In this document: positions 45,004 through 54,381 of the stretch, in pieces
Numbering within the stretch: position 1 is the first letter of the stretch
Layout: the number at the start of each line of letters is the position of its first letter
Source of the DNA: Blastobasis lacticolella
Taxonomy: Eukaryota > Arthropoda > Insecta > Lepidoptera > Blastobasidae
DNA: 64,000 nucleotides
Assembly (NCBI GenBank): GCA_905147135.1
Contig: LR990059.1
Span: 14,655,001-14,719,000, forward strand
Direction: 5' to 3'
Program-made: the position numbers and the translations under genes
Notes under the pieces: generated by a model
The model's input: only the letters and a program-made list of their open reading frames with translations
What the model was told of the DNA's origin: nothing
Databases searched by the model: none

Positions 45004-45155
45004 TATTATGAACTGAATCTCACGGTGGGAATATTACTGGTACGATTTTCCGCCGCTATAGGCGCCACTAGGACCACACGATGCGTAATTTGTTTAGTAA
45101 AGATCTGTCTCGTTTCTGCGGTTAAGGTTATTTGGATCTACAAATTAATTAGAAA

Positions 45156-45161
45156 AATAAA
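45156..45161 (+). terminator. Candidate polyadenylation signal AATAAA for GCN2
   Basis: First AATAAA after the stop, about 150 bp downstream. Further AATAAA motifs occur (for example near 45285 and 46095), so the real 3' end could be later. Confidence 0.3.
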
Positions 45162-46639
45162 AAACGTAACTGGAATCGGAGTAACTAGTATTTTGGTTAG
45201 GAGCGCTGGTGGCGCCTCTATCGGTCAATCGTGGCAGTTTTACCTCGTACGATATGTGTTGCGGGTCCTACTATATTATTATAATAAAAATGGTGACGTG
45301 ATGAAGTATATGCAAAATCCAATAGATGGCGCTCATCCAAGAATACAGAGATGAAAATATTTTGTAGCAATAATGTATTATTTGTACACAATAAGATGTT
45401 ACCAAACATTTATAATTAGTTGCTGTTTTGAAAATTAGATCCTTTACACGTTTATAAATGTATGAAAATTTGAAATTCTATAATGTTGTCATTGAAGATT
45501 TTTTGGGTTCTAAAAAATTTATTTTAAAACTTAACTTTGTGTGTATAACATTACAGTTGTACTTCTATATTTATATTTTTATCTGGGTACTTGTGTATCC
45601 ATATACATTCTTGTCTGTCTATGGAAAGTTTCTAGCATTTAACAAAGCGTAACCAAATTGTAACTATAGACGTTTAACATTTAAGACTTACTAAATAAGG
45701 ATCTGTTATATAGACTAGGTTAGCTATTATAAAATTATCTGAATTACGACGTATTAATTTCTTTTAATCGTGAATAAGGGTATTACAGATATGTAAGGCA
45801 GATCGTAAGTCCAGGCCAGTGTATACAAAAATGTTTATAATATTATAATGTTGTAGAATATAATATTGACACTATAGATCTGCTGTCTACAGCTGTCACA
45901 TTTCCCTGAAGATTAAATATAATACTTTAGGGGAAAAATATATACATGATTCATATCTTTTAATGCATTTAAACTTAAAGTTATGTTTCTGCCTTTATAT
46001 GTTTCTGACCAATGTATCCTTTATAATTGTTTGTGTAATTTTGTGTATTAGAATTTACGACAAGACAGAAAAATACGTGTCGTTGTCGGCTAATAAAACA
46101 CATTCAAATGCCAGAATATTTTAATTACGTTTATTTTGTTAAATATAATTGTCTCTTGCTTACTCAACAAGATAAAGTTAGAAGAGAATGAGACAGCATG
46201 CTGACTAATAGTCAAAACAGTGATCAATATAAGCCTTCAAGGCTAGAGTGAATAGGCTGACTTACCAACAGGTGAGATGGCGGTCAAATGCCTTTCTTGT
46301 CTAATATAAAAAATAAAAGTGTTTTCTTGCAGTATGTAAATAATAAAAGATTAAAACAAATTTGACTAATTACTAAATGTCCTGTTGACTATATAGTTTT
46401 ATTCGATTGCTGATTCCAAAAATATGCCATATAATTGGATTTGTGTACTTACGTAGTTAAATCAGTTAAATTTAAATATAACTATTTTAAGTGTAATTAT
46501 ATTGTAAAAAAGGACGACTATAAAAAACTGGTTTGTATATTTTTTCGGGTTATTCTTTTTGGTCAGTAAATAGTTTCATAGAGCGTATACAACACTTTTT
46601 GTGTTTGATCTGACTTCTATACCACCATAACAATCAATT

Positions 46640-46878
46640 TGGCGTTTATGTCATAGTTGTGTTCGAGCGCACGAGGGCCCGGGGTCCGCCTTGACCAGTA
46701 TTGATTGAGGACACAGATCACGATCCAATCTGGTCACGTTTCCCTGTTAACAGGGTCGTGGAGACCAGACGGCAGTTGCTCGTGTTGGCTGTCGACCTAT
46801 ATGCCATAACCTGGATCATGGTCAAGGCGGACCCGGGCTGCTCGTGCGCGAAATAACAACCGGAAGAGCATAATATTG
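46640..46878. mobile_element. Two family-A SINE pieces in opposite orientation
   Basis: GGCGTTTATGTCATAGTTGT to GGGGTCCGCCTTGACCAG is a reverse end; GATCCAATCTGGTCACGTTT to GACCCGGGCTGCTCGTGCGC is a forward end. Together they make an imperfect palindrome. Confidence 0.65.
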
Positions 46879-47305
46879 ACGCCGAGAATTAGTCAGTGTT
46901 AAAAATCTCAAACGACTATTAAATCTCTGTTTTATTCTTATATAAATAATGGCTACGTTTTGTAGTACTATCGTGTTGTAAATGTTGAAAATGTGTTGTG
47001 GCTCGTGCCGTGTGACATTATCATAGTATTATTAGGTTACTTGTAGTAGAAAAAGTAAAAGATAGGCCATAATATATCGAGTATCCGTAATACAAAATTG
47101 CGATTCATTGTAATGACCATACATGTGATAACTTGCCATCTTTTACTTTTTGTTCAATAGGATCTTGTTTTATAAAAAATTTAAATTAGATTATATAATT
47201 TCACAGTTCAGGCACTAAACGTTTATTATTAAGTCATTTGCTATGTTTTACAATGATTGTAATAAATACTTACATAATGTAATTTCTCGTTTCTTTGAAA
47301 TGTAT

Positions 47306-47763
47306 TGAGCCGTTTTTAAAACTAGCTTCCTAACAATTCCCGTAGATGGCGCGCTCTAACGGCTCAAACATTATTATAATATTTTGACTGTCATCATCAT
47401 TTATTTAAGAGTATGAACGACTCTTGTCGGTGGAGGAATCGCCACTCCTCTCTTCTGTCTTGGTGGTATGGATGAAATTCATCTTTATTTCGTTGCCATT
47501 TTTTTAGATCTGGTTATTCAACAGTTTTAGATATTAGTAATCCTCAGGGCTCAACTTTCGATTAGTATGGTATTACCTTGGCAAATAACTGTCGTTTTAG
47601 TGCCGTTTCATTTGTTCTGAGGCAATGAATGATGACAGTCACACATATGGTTAGCTATACAACAACAATAGCTCCATATAGTCAAGTGATTATAGTAATG
47701 TTTGGATTGTTAGAGCGCGCCATCTGTGGCCATTGTTAGGTAGCTAGTCCTGAAAACGGCTCA
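47306..47763. mobile_element. Inverted-repeat element, 458 bp
   Basis: About 55 bp of each end pair up: TGAGCCGTTTTTAAAACTAG and AGATGGCGCGCTCTAAC at the left, GTTAGAGCGCGCCATCT and CTAGTCCTGAAAACGGCTCA at the right. The core has no transposase frame. Confidence 0.75.
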
Positions 47764-48239
47764 TTGTTTGTAATAACAGCTTATTGTTATCTGGTTATAG
47801 TAACAATAAAATACAATTTTGATACAATTTTCATTTATTTCTTTACAAGTACAATTACCAAATTTAAGTTTTGCCTAAAACGTCGACTTACTGAATTCGT
47901 GAGATACATAATGATTACATTCTATTTAGATACATTACGCTCTCAGATAAAAGTATCTACCTAATTTAAACGGAAATTCTACGATTCGTGCATTATCATT
48001 GCAGGTTCTGTTATGCGCTGTCAGCGCCGTATTTCTCTAAATTTTAGCTGTTATATTACCTTTACAGGTTTTTGCAATGTTTTAACCAAATTTACACTAA
48101 ACTAGCTACGGCATGCGGCTCTGTGCCCTGCTGCGGTGACTTCTCTGTGGCGACTCTAGAATCCATCTGCGCTGACCTTTAGTGCGTTCAGACCGAAAGC
48201 TCACGTCATTTTATAATCTGGCATATATCTGGAAAACCA

Positions 48240-48410
48240 GTACTGAGACTGCCTGGCAAACCTATTTTAACAAAAAGCTTTTGGAAAAGAAAACCGCACC
48301 AAAAGCGTTACATCGGTTCGGGAGCTCCAATGCCGTAAGCAAACACAGATACACATGACATCAACTTTATAACACCCACACCCGTTTCTCCCTGCGTCGG
48401 GCGTTGAAAA
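48240..48410 (+). mobile_element. Dispersed repeat family E
   Basis: AAAAGCGTTACATCGGTTCG, GGAGCTCCAATGCCGTAAGC and ACACAGATACACATGACATC, ending in the TGCGTCGGGCGTTGAAAA part. Confidence 0.5.
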
Positions 48411-48666
48411 TAACGTCGAAATTTATATTCCAATTTTCTTTGTCTTTTTATACACTTGCCTTGCCTTATATACACCCGTAATAATAAATATCGCGTAACT
48501 TTATATCTAGAATTAGCAATAGAAACTTAAATGGCTATTCCTCCCTGTCAAGTTATGCCATGTTCTATAATAGGGCTGGTGGAGTATAGTATTATATTAT
48601 CATTGCCGGAACAAACCTCATCACATCTGTTCTTATAGGTTAAACAGTTACACATTACACAGTCCT

Positions 48667-49806
48667 TCACTGCGGTGCAAAGCTCATGCTGAGCACCCCT
48701 TTCCCTTCAGGAACCTCACGAGGACTCAGGTCCATATCATCCTTTGCTGTAACCATGATTAGGGGCGCAAACGTCAGATGTACTGGAGGTACGGTAGGCG
48801 CCATGTACTCACAGGTATTTGCGTTACATTTCGGTGCTGTGACCAGTAGCGAAACTGTCATCGATAGAAACATAGCCATTATGGCCCAGAACATAAGGAC
48901 TAGGCACAAACGCGCTCGACGCCATGACACTTCTTGCCGGGAGTGTAGTACTTCGTCGTAGGTTAATGGTCTGGAAAGTGTAAAGTAAATACATGTTAAG
49001 TACCTATTTACTAAAAATAGAATCTTAGCGTTAATGTCCGGTTGTGCTCTCGCGCACGAGGGCCCGGGTTACGCCTTGACCATGATCCAGGATTTGGCAT
49101 ATCAGGTAATTACAGTGGATTGATTGATTGATGTAATCTTTATTGTACCAAAAGAAAAGCGACTACCATCTGACCTCTGAACGGATGCCACCTGACCAGT
49201 AGCCGTATTCACAATGGCTCGGTAATCGGATTCGGATACGGAATCGACAAAGGACCCCGCATAAGTTCTTAGGAAAATGTGGTTTCAGTTAATTTTGATG
49301 AAATTTTCATATGTTATAGAGAGTAGAGTTTCCGTGGAATCTATCGAGATTCTGAATAACAGTTTTTGAATCGATGGACACGGATTCGCCACTCACGAAT
49401 TTCGTGTCGAATCGTTCGGAAACGGTTTCGAATCATTGTGAATACGGGTACAGATTGGATCATGCTCACACATTCAGTCGCCTGAATGTGTAGGTTTCAT
49501 CACGATGTTTTCCCTCACCGTACGTAAGAGTAGAATTTCCATGTCTGTTCGCAATACTTAAACGCAAAAACTATTGAACAGATTTTCATGCAGTTTAAAA
49601 CAATAGATAGAGCAATTCAAGAGGAAAGTTTAAAGGACAACACGCGAACAAAGTTGTGGCGGGCCAGCTAGTTGATTATTATACCTCCTCTAGATAAGTT
49701 ATAATGTTAACCCTAATTTCATTGGACATCAGATCTCTACCAACCTGTAACTCCTGCATCGAACGTTGATATTTTGACCCAGGAGGGGTTGGCGTTCAGG
49801 ATCCAT
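48667..49806 (-). CDS. Short 4F2hc/SLC3A2 N-terminus-like single-pass membrane protein, two exons
   Basis: Exon 1 is 49806-49745 (ATG, 20 codons plus AG), exon 2 is 48970-48667 (stop TGA); donor GTTGGT and acceptor TTTCCAG give a matching phase. The 121-residue product starts MDPERQPLLGQNINVRCRSY, then RPLTYDEVLHSRQEVSWRRA, one hydrophobic helix LCLVLMFWAIMAMFLSMTVS (about residues 41-63) and TAPKCNANTCEY. The PLTYDE...WRRAR...FW...APKC pattern matches the N-terminal domain of amino-acid-transporter heavy chains (SLC3A2_N), in which the Cys just after the membrane helix bonds to the light chain. Full heavy chains continue with a large amylase-like ectodomain; here only about 54 residues follow (ending GVLSMSFAPQ). 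Role unknown: perhaps a truncated accessory chain, or the ectodomain was lost. A longer splice form is not excluded, but no such exon was seen. Confidence 0.72.
49026..49530 (-). mobile_element. tRNA-like SINE, family A, reverse, split by two insertions
   Basis: 3' end GCGTTAATGTCCGGTTGTGC, then interruption around 49113-49160 by TTGATTGATGTAATCTTTAT, then more SINE to CACCTGACCAG, then the MITE at 49200-49450, then the remaining body GATTGGATCATGCTCACACA. It lies in the intron of the 4F2hc-like gene. Confidence 0.7.
49200..49450. mobile_element. MITE nested in a SINE
   Basis: TAGCCGTATTCACAATGG and CATTGTGAATACGGGTA are inverted ends. Comparing with intact SINE copies (CTGACCAGATTGGATCATG) shows a CAG duplication at the insertion point. 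Confidence 0.75.
49545..49672 (+). mobile_element. Helitron-like fragment
   Basis: TGAACAGATTTTCATGCAGT, AGATAGAGCAATTCAAGAGG and end GGGCCAGCTAGTTGA; third relative of the 14370 and 21046 copies. Confidence 0.45.
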
Positions 49807-49941
49807 TCTTAAACACTCACGAGTTGCTTCCAATAATGAAAACTAACACTTAAACTTCATTCTTTCCAAACAATTACAACAAAGACGACATTAAAGTGTA
49901 TATAATTGTAGAAACCGATCAATAGTTAAACGTGTATCAAG

Positions 49942-49954
49942 ACCTATATAAGGT
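49942..49954 (-). promoter_or_regulatory. Candidate TATA box for the 4F2hc-like gene
   Basis: CCTTATATAGGTC read on the minus strand, about 140 bp before the ATG at 49806. Position is compatible with a TATA promoter plus a leader of about 100 nt; no initiator was confirmed. Confidence 0.35.
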
Positions 49955-50363
49955 CGGAAACTGACCAACGACCTAAAGATAAGACTTGTTATTAATGAGT
50001 ATAATCGCTTATTTATTGTTGTCACTATCGGAAATATTTATAATTAACGAGTGCATTGTGTTTCTAGGCGACCTGATAGCACTGTTAACAAAGTATTATT
50101 TAGGTAAGTAGGTAAATGAACATGGATATGACGAAAGTTATGGTAAATGTCCATGTTGTGGATGTGCCTACTACGGTAACAGATGGAGGAATTCCACAGT
50201 TCATTTCAAGTTGTTGATGACTATACATACCTACCTAGAACAAATAGTCCAACTAGGTAGGTCCAATTTTGAGAAATTAAGAATACAGCTCACGCCTCCG
50301 TCCCATAGGTGGGATAGGCAGAGACTGAACCGCCAGAATTATACGAGAAAGAAATCTGTTTAT

Positions 50364-50815
50364 CTTGGCGTTAATATCTCGGTTGTGCTCTCGGGCCCGG
50401 AGTCCGTCTTGACCATGACCCAAGATTTGGCAGATCATTACAGTGTAGCGACTGCCTCCGTGGTGGAGGACTCCTGTTCACAGGAGAACCTGACCAGATT
50501 GGTTCTGGTTACACATTCAGTCGGCTGAATGAGCAGGTTTCATTACGATGTTTTACCTCACCTTGAACATCAGTAATTAGTATTTGTTCAAACTAAACTC
50601 GCGTTATTTACACATATTATTATGGAAAAAGAAATCATAAAGGTACGTCGCGTCCAAGTCCCGTCTAATATAATAATATCAGTAATTAGTGTAAAACTAT
50701 TCTACATAACTCAGAAAAGAGTCACATACATGGTACATGGCGACACTGGGGTTCAAACCCGTTACCTTGGGGTACCAGTCTGTGTCCTTCATCATTAGTT
50801 CACCGACGCTCAAAT
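50364..50815 (-). mobile_element. tRNA-like SINE, family A, reverse, split
   Basis: Body 50364-50570 (TTGGCGTTAATATCTCGGTT to TTACGATGTTTTACCTCACC) and head 50697-50815 (GTACATGGCGACACTGGGGT to CATTAGTTCACCGACGCTC) are separated by about 125 bp of other sequence. Confidence 0.65.
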
Positions 50816-50889
50816 TACGAGAAAAAAGTAGGTACCTAAAAATAAAGTAAATAACCTAACCGATGTCGAAAAACTTTAGACAAAGTCTA

Positions 50890-51150
50890 CCATATAAGTA
50901 CACTCAACTAGGTATTTCCCAAACTGCTGAACCGATTTTAATGGAAGAAACGGCGAGAACCATACCGATTTAACTGGTTTCAAATAAAGAAAACCGCATC
51001 GGAATCGGTCCCGTTGTTCGGGAGCTACTAGGATCAAGAACAATGATCCTAGTAGCGTCAACATGCCACAGACAGACATAGATTCACAGATACATAAGTT
51101 ACGTACGTCAAACTTATAACGCTTCGCTTTTTGGTCAGGGGTTATAAACA
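50890..51150 (+). mobile_element. Dispersed repeat family E, long copy
   Basis: ACTGCTGAACCGATTTTAAT, TTTCAAATAAAGAAAACCGC, then a self-complementary AGGATCAAGAACAATGATCC and GTCAGGGGTTATAAAC end. Confidence 0.55.
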
Positions 51151-51535
51151 TGAGAAAGAAATTTGAGAACTTACGAGTTACTGGCATACCCATAAACATA
51201 ATCTACCTACCTAGAGGTATAGTAACTTTTACACACCACAGGATCAGACCGAGAAACAGACTCATCTCCCACTGTTACTGGGGGTCTTTCCACGTGACGA
51301 GACTCGCAGGATTTGAAAAAATGCCTTGTAAATTAAGCTACAAAACTCCTCCAACAAACAATAGGAGTTTACGTTAATTTTCAAAACAAATAAACGGTGC
51401 GCGCGACTTGGTAGCCGGCCTATACAAACATTTGCGCAGCGTAACATGATAAACTTCGGTTTGTTTACGGATTCAGGCGAATTTAATTATATTCGTAAAT
51501 CTGCGTTGGATTTTTAAAAGGTACGCTTAAATAAT

Positions 51536-51750
51536 AGAGCGTCGGTGGTCTTGTGGTAGAGGTATCCGACTCGCAAGCGAGAGGTACCGCGTTTGAATCC
51601 TATTGCCGCCATGTACCTACTAATGACTCTTTTCTGAATTATGTACATTAGTTGAACACTAACCGATGCTCTTATTACAGTGAGGCAAAACATCGAGATG
51701 AAACCTGCATAATTATTCAGGCGACTGCATGTGTAACCATGATCCAATTT
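51536..51750 (+). mobile_element. tRNA-like SINE, family A, 5' half
   Basis: GAGCGTCGGTGGTCTTGTGG, ACTCGCAAGCGAGAGGTACC and GCGTTTGAATCCTATTGCCG; cut off at ACCATGATCCAATTT by the MITE that follows. Confidence 0.75.
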
Positions 51751-51930
51751 GCGGGGCTATTGTCTATCTCAGTGTAGTGGACAACTGAATTTGACATTTA
51801 ATCATCCTACACTGCTCTAATTTGGGTATTCGCTATGGCCAGTGGCCGGCGTAGATGAAGTAGTGTATTTTTTAATGACTAATTATTTAATGTCAAATTC
51901 AGTTACCCACTAAATTAGCAATAGCCCTGC
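51751..51930. mobile_element. MITE, copy 2 of the 38158 family
   Basis: GCGGGGCTATTGTCTATCTC to AGCAATAGCCCTGC, with inner CAACTGAATTTGACATTTAA / TTAATGTCAAATTCAGTTAC. Confidence 0.7.
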
Positions 51931-52009
51931 AACATTTAAATAATAAATTGAGTTAACTAAAGGGGGTTTCAGCACTGTACCTACCACCATTGCTGAAAAT
52001 CCCATCGTT

Positions 52010-52960
52010 GTAAGCTGAAGGATGATGTGATGACAAGGATTAAAAGACGTATGCTGATATGGTTTGGACACGTGGAGAGGATGAATGAAAAACGGCTTAC
52101 GAAAGGTAGATAAGGTAAGTATGAGGATCGTAGCTTATGGCACTGGAAAGTCTCTGCCTGCCCTGGGATACGGGCGTGAATGTGTGTGCCGCTATCACAT
52201 AGGCATAAGTCAATCTCACCTGCTCCCGGTTCTCCTGCTGACAGATGGATCTGGCGAATCGGCTTTTCCCTATAGAATTCTATGTGCGTTCATTGTGCGT
52301 GTTAATAATGCGACCAAGATGGTAGTCGCCTGTAAAAAGTCACAACACTACTACGGGGCCCAAAATAAAGACATATCGTACAGGTATTCAAGCTATTGTG
52401 CACCGAATAGATAGGCAGAAGATAGGAATGTGACACTCGATGTAATCCGAAACAGCATCTTGGAGGTGAGCAGCGTGAACAAATGGTGATCAAAGCGCTG
52501 GAGGAAAACCATTTCCTATCAAGCGCAAGGACCTTGTACAGTAACTTTTGCAAGACCATAATCAGACCTGTGATATTCTATGAAGACTTGGCCCGTGCCG
52601 ACGATTCCGACGAAGTCAGTCCGCAAACTCCACGCCAACAAAATGAAAATGCTGCGGTAGATGTGTTCTTAACACGACTCGCCTAAGTGAGTCCGTAACG
52701 GATGGGCCAGCCATTTGCCCTTTTTCTTAGCCAGATTGAGGAGACTCGGCTGCACTGATTTGGTCACGTGCTGCGTAAATCTGATTTGGGTAGCGTGGGT
52801 AATACATGCCGAAAGAGGTCCCGTGGGAGGCCCAAGAAACGATGGATCGATATCGCTGAGTCTGCTGTAAGATCAAACGGCGTACGACGTGAGGATGCTG
52901 GAGACCAAGAGAAGTGAAGACAAAAAGTAGAAACCGTTAGGATGGTAGTGATGATTAGTC
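52010..52960 (+). pseudogene. Decayed non-LTR retrotransposon pol C-terminus
   Basis: Fragments in several frames: TRIKRRMLIWFGHVERMNEK (52030-52100), YSNFCKTIIRPVIFYED (52530-52590), LHANKMKMLR (52635-52665), FGHVLRKSDLGSVGNTCRKR and SRGRPKKRWIDIAESAVRSN (52755-52860). These are typical of the ends of endonuclease/reverse-transcriptase proteins. Stops and frameshifts show it is dead, and the doubled FGHV segment suggests two overlapping copies. Confidence 0.7.
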
Positions 52961-53089
52961 AAATAATAGGTTAACGTGGTATATTATGAAATAAATGTCA
53001 ATGTAGGTAAAAAAAAGCATGTACCTACTTATCCAAGCATTAAAACTGAAACGTTTGTGGTATAATCCGTTGTGCTAAGACGGTCAAGG

Positions 53090-53545
53090 TATTATACTGC
53101 ACTTATGTAAGAAGTCATCTAGAATACGCCTTTCAAGTGTGGAATCCATGTTATATCACGTATCAAAACCGTATCGAAAACATTCGGTAGAGGTTTCTGC
53201 GCTTTCTATGTTTCCATACCAGTGATAAGTTTTGTTCTGAAGAATATATTACCTTCTGTAAAAAGCACCACCTTCTGCCTCTATTCAAAAGGCGTGAGAT
53301 TGCAGATCTAGTTTTTCTTTACAGGATTACATCCGGTGTGGTTGATAGCCCACAGCTACTAAAGTAAATTTCACTTAGACCCACAAATAGAGCCCTTCGT
53401 TCTAATTCTTCTACAAATTATAGGCGCAACACATTCATGTGGCGTGTGTGTAATGCATTTAATGAACTGTGCAAGGACAATGACGTCGATTTATTTAATA
53501 CAAAGTGCGAGTTGCTGAGGAGGCGGTTGATCTAGTTGTTCTTTG
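53090..53545 (+). pseudogene. Decayed Jockey/CR1-type retrotransposon reverse-transcriptase end
   Basis: Frame-broken remains of YVRSHLEYAFQVWNPCY, RREIADLVFLYRITSGVVDS, RRNTFMWRVCNAFNELC and LFNTKCELLRR. This is the common C-terminal pattern of moth Jockey-type elements. An AATAAATAAT run at about 53818-53830 may be its tail. Confidence 0.7.
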
Positions 53546-54286
53546 ATGATTTTTCCCTGATCGGTGCATGAGATACGATAATATGTATGTATAATGTGCA
53601 TATTATCCTATCTCATACATATAGTGTTACTTAATCTAACTAGATATTAAGTAACTTACGTTGGTGCCACGTTTATATTTAATCCTTATGTTGTTTTTCT
53701 GCAATATGTGTTTGATTGCTTTATTATATTTTGTCTGAGGCTATCAGCGAGTACCTATAATTGGCTTGACTGTGTCTACTCATAATATGTAATTTGTTTT
53801 ATAAGCTGTTGGTACTCCAATAAATAAATAATAATTGAGTGTGTAAACCCTCTTAAGCAGATTGAGTCTGCAATATAGTTGCTTACTGATTAAATTTTAG
53901 AGATTGTAGTTATGGTTGTGACTCCACTGATTGTCGTATTGATTTCAGTTGCAGGTACCTATTGTTCGCGATTGTTTCTACTAAAATACGAAAAAGTGCA
54001 TTGAGTGAATTAAAAATAACAATTCTGTGTTCAAGTGCTTATTGTGAAAGTCGCTTTACCCATCGAATGTAACAGTTAACATTATTTTGTAATAGAATGC
54101 CGAATAATTTTTATCGATCATCACAAACTATTATCCAAAAGGAAACATAATTTTATTTTCGATTTACGTACCTAATTGTTGAGAAACTCAACGATATTAC
54201 GAGAAATGAATTAGACTTGGCAAAACATGTAAAGAACATTTAATTCGAGCTCATAATATATAATGACAAAACCAGGCATAAGAATT

Positions 54287-54294
54287 TATATAAA
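54287..54294 (+). promoter_or_regulatory. Candidate TATA box for P4HA
   Basis: TATATAAA about 90 bp before the ATG at 54382, with a TCAGAG initiator-like sequence at 54305-54310. Spacing to that initiator is a little short, so the start could lie further right. Confidence 0.4.
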
Positions 54295-54381
54295 GAAGAG
54301 ACGGTCAGAGTACAAGTAGTTATGTAGTGAAGATGTTCTGAGTGTGTCATTAGTTACTTATCTAAACAAAAATAACCAAAA

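Larger units (their letters stand above)
45004..48666. other. Spacer between GCN2 and the 4F2hc-like gene
   Basis: No gene found. AT-rich GCN2 3' flank to about 46600, a back-to-back SINE pair (46640-46878), a large inverted-repeat element (47306-47763) and a family-E repeat (48240-48410). The short open frames are AT-rich noise without recognisable motifs. Confidence 0.6.
49955..54286. other. Spacer between the 4F2hc-like gene and P4HA
   Basis: Holds only repeats as far as I can see: SINE copies, a family-E repeat, a MITE, two decayed retrotransposon ends and AT-rich sequence. The two genes are divergently transcribed with about 4.6 kb between start codons. Confidence 0.6.

Noticed and set aside
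45025..45354. ORF of 109 residues after the GCN2 stop
   Set aside because: Lies in the probable 3' UTR, no similarity recognised, low-complexity hydrophobic composition.
52483..52686. Small host protein in the spacer before P4HA
   Set aside because: Frame comparison shows retrotransposon pol remains in shifted frames.
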